From positions 13,196,261 through 13,260,260 of the forward strand of contig NC_092656.1 of the NCBI RefSeq assembly GCF_032118995.1: 64,000 bases of DNA. Direction: 5' to 3'. The stretch is from Asterias amurensis (taxonomy: Eukaryota > Echinodermata > Asteroidea > Forcipulatida > Asteriidae). Under the pieces are notes generated by a model. That model was not told where the DNA came from, did not search any database, and saw only the letters and a program-made list of their open reading frames with translations. Position 1 is the first letter of the stretch, and each line of letters starts with the position of its first letter. A program made the position numbers and the translations under genes. This document shows, in pieces, positions 62,997 through 64,000 of the stretch.

Positions 62997-63720
62997 CAAT
63001 GTTAAATAATACAATCGACACTACTATCACTACCAACTTCATTTATTGACAGATGGCACCACACATTATGACCACACGCGTAAAGCCATGGACGTATAGC
63101 AACACCACCACAAACTTTGTGAAGATCGACACCACTGTAACGCAGTGCTTATTACCAACATAACATTACTATATTCAGTACAAGCACTTACATCATCGAC
63201 ACTATCTCCACCACCGACGTCGTTCATTGATACCACAGATGACCACATGTGTACCCATGGACATAGAAACACCATTACAAACTTTTATGATCGACACCAC
63301 ATACCACCACATGTTTAACCATCGACAGCAACATAAACCATCTTCAATACAAGGACTAAGCTTCCATCATCGACACTACCACCACCAACAATTCATTGAC
63401 ACCACGACCACCTGTATAACCATGTACATAGAAACACCACCATCATCTTTTTTATGCGACACCAAATACCACCAAGTGTTTAACCATCGACAGCAACAAT
63501 ATTAGCATATTCAATACAAGCACATCATCGACACACCACCGACAACTTCATTCATTTGCACCACAGATGACCACATGGACATAGCAAAACCACCACCATC
63601 TTTGCCGAGATCTATACCACTAACCACCATAGTTTATAACCATCAAGAGCAACAACATCTTCAATACAAGCGTTTTTAACATCGACATCTTCGCCGGCAC
63701 CAATTAAATTGTTTCATAAG
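62997..63720 (+). repeat. Degenerate CAC/CAT/GAC-rich tandem sequence after receptor copy 7
   Basis: Recurring ATCGACACCAC, CACCACCA, TTCATTGACACCAC and GACCACATG motifs, plus a loosely repeated unit of about 200 bases (AACCATCGACAGCAACA at 63319 and 63482). Counterpart of the repeats after copies 5 and 6. Confidence 0.72.
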
Positions 63721-63889
63721 AAACACCAACACCATCTTCATCATTGACAATAGATGGAGAGGACACACGTGGGGAAAACGTTATGAGAACACACAAAGGA
63801 AATCTTGACAAAAGTTTTAAATAATGTGAAATGAGGAGACACGAAGGAAAATGGAGTTAGATCCTGCATAAAATAAACTCGAACAATAT

Positions 63890-64000
63890 ATGAATAAAAT
63901 CCCATTCATAAAAACCTCAGATAGTTTCGCTTGTCCTATTGGTGGAGAGCGCGTCACGTGGGGGTTTTAAACCTTTGTTTATAACCGGTTGTGAGCGGAG
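63890..64000. mobile_element. End of the 4770/58186 repeat family, running off the window
   Basis: CCCATTCATAAAAACCTCAG, GTTTCGCTTGTCCTATTGG, GGAGAGCGCGTCACGTGG and TATAACCGGTTGTGAGCG match the ends at 5165-5280 and 56235-56400. The element is cut by the window edge. Confidence 0.62.

Overview
This window is animal nuclear DNA, most likely from an echinoderm and probably a sea star. That is an inference from the expanded family of single-exon rhodopsin-class receptors, the dense TTAA-flanked miniature transposons, the tRNA-derived SINEs and LINEs with TTA-type tails, and spliced genes with GT/AG introns; no single base proves the species. Only two kinds of host gene can be supported. The rest is mostly transposon-derived DNA.

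Layout. (1) 1-6648, minus strand: the 5' part of a spliced gene. Four coding exons (6648-6639, 4120-4028, 2596-2435, 1466-1353) join in phase to give 126 residues of a nucleoplasmin-like domain of the kind found at the N-terminus of nuclear FK506-binding proteins (FKBP39/FKBP46 type). The rest of the gene lies left of the window. Its introns are packed with mobile elements, including a foldback-like element. (2) 9889-32196, minus strand: four copies of one class A (rhodopsin family) receptor gene, three intact and one broken. (3) 39823-62996, plus strand: three more intact copies. The cluster is therefore two sub-arrays that point away from each other around an axis at about 32-40 kb. All intact copies are intronless, 365-451 residues long, and share an almost identical TM1-TM2 block, an NR(M/V/A) motif in place of DRY, no tryptophan at the usual toggle position in TM6, an NPxxY motif in TM7 and a conserved tail motif EI(P/Q)EPS. 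They look like a recently expanded, gene-converting receptor family, perhaps chemosensory. The closest families I can name are the Tre1/moody/GPR84 and melatonin groups; ligand and G protein are unknown.

The paralogues are mosaics. The copy at 52546 has the 5' flank and N-terminus of the copy at 32196 but the third loop, tail and 3' flank type of the copies at 39823 and 61881. All three plus-strand genes are followed by CAT/CAC/GAC-rich tandem repeats, and those at 39823 and 52546 also share a following repeat block. The minus-strand gene ending at 30841 has seeded a minisatellite from its own last codons and stop.

Repeats. I label two related TTAA-flanked MITE families: A (ends AGGCAGTGGACACTATTGG) and B (ends AGGGAAGGTACAC or similar). 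They occur about twenty times, several times nested. Other families have long inverted repeats; the best hairpins are at 26658-26882, 28010-28392, 33358-33665 and 37879-38029. A 5'-truncated CR1/L2-like LINE 3' end at 49323-49850 runs into a 2.35-kb hexanucleotide array (46970-49322) with 325 uninterrupted GCTACT units. A 1.07-kb inverted-repeat element at 50954-52019 carries a decayed THAP zinc finger; a 384-bp relative at 35821-36204 lacks that core. No rRNA, functional tRNA or CRISPR was found.
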